In this document: positions 63,757 to 64,000 of the stretch, piece after piece | Position numbering within the stretch: position 1 is the stretch's first letter | Layout: each line of letters starts with the position of its first letter | The notes under the pieces: model-generated | The model's input: the letters and a program-made list of their open reading frames with translations, nothing else | Databases searched by the model: none | What the model was told of the DNA's origin: nothing | Assembly (NCBI GenBank): GCA_022606425.2 | Contig: JAHDVF020000660.1 | Location: 1-64,000 of the forward strand | From: Lepidostoma basale | Lineage: Eukaryota > Arthropoda > Insecta > Trichoptera > Lepidostomatidae | Length of the DNA: 64,000 nucleotides | Direction: 5' to 3' | Made by a program: the position numbers and the translations under genes

Positions 63757-64000
63757 ATATAACTTAACTAACTAAATCACGCCGTCTCCCCGAAGGGGTA
63801 GGCAGAAAAAATGGACAGCTACATTGTTCTTTCCTGAAATACTACTCTCACTTTTTCAACATTCATACACTGTGTCATGCACGCACATCGATTTCTCCGA
63901 CTCCTCATGTGGCCTATATTGAATAGTTGATTTATTTGATCGTGACACGTTTTCCTTGGTCTTCCTCTATATCTAGTTCCGTTTACATCTTTAATATATG
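63757..64000 (-). mobile_element. LINE A 3' end in intron 5, runs off the window
   Basis: AACTTAACTAACTAAATCAC (tail), CCCCGAAGGGGTAGGCAG, then HVRSRRNR-type and RGRPRKTCHDQI-type coding on the minus strand. Confidence 0.7.

Overview
This window is animal nuclear DNA, most likely from an insect and probably a lepidopteran. It is AT-rich, has spliced exons with GT/AG borders, and carries many decayed non-LTR retrotransposon fragments, tRNA-headed SINEs, a Penelope-like fragment and a Helitron whose 3' end (hairpin, then CTAG|T) resembles those common in Lepidoptera. Nothing looks bacterial or viral. The species assignment is inference.

Only one host gene is supported: the 5' part of a leishmanolysin-like (invadolysin, peptidase M8) gene on the + strand. 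Five coding exons join without a frame break: 14093-14335, 61182-61282, 62120-62150, 62503-62585 and 63616-63727. They give 570 nt, or 190 codons: an N-terminal hydrophobic anchor or signal, the Cys-x-His propeptide motif, and the start of the mature domain. The zinc-binding catalytic part lies beyond the right edge. Intron 1 is about 46.8 kb and is built almost wholly of mobile elements.

Layout. 1-13.9 kb is the gene's upstream flank: an inverted pair of hammerhead-like repeats, LINE fragments, SINEs, a Harbinger fragment between inverted LINE copies, and a 21-bp minisatellite (11.17-12.04 kb). 14.0-14.3 kb is exon 1. 14.3-61.2 kb is intron 1 with nested insertions: a 1-kb foldback element (20.8-21.8 kb), a pogo-like transposon (22.2-23.9 kb), an R1-like LINE inside a CR1/Jockey-like LINE (24.1-26.5 kb), a LINE lodged between two (TA)n tracts (27.8-29.4 kb), a hAT element splitting a Jockey endonuclease remnant (39.2-40.6 kb), a twin-primed LINE (40.7-41.3 kb) and a Helitron (51.7-54.1 kb). 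61.2-63.7 kb is the exon 2-5 cluster, with a SINE-like insertion in intron 2 and a 225-bp tandem duplication in intron 4.

Family labels used here are local names. LINE A has the protein hallmark [19 protein letters not shown] and a (GTTA)n tail. LINE B has TIYDRISNADIRKECRAEEG and a (GTT)n or (GTTT)n tail. LINE C is a relative of A and B. LINE D is a CR1/Jockey-type element with a (TTTGA)n tail. LINE E and E' have GHRPPGRPPKRW-type C-termini and (GAA)n tails. F to J are other RTE-like families seen as 3' ends. SINE1 and SINE2 have tRNA-like heads. Repeat X is unclassified.

The most notable observations are: (1) a short non-autonomous element that shares the 3' end and tail of LINE A and carries a 12-bp target duplication; (2) several CUGANGA-stem-GAAA hammerhead-like cores, several of them inside near-perfect palindromes; (3) mechanistically readable insertions (twin priming, chimeric LINE, nested elements) in which sister copies in this same window supply the empty site.
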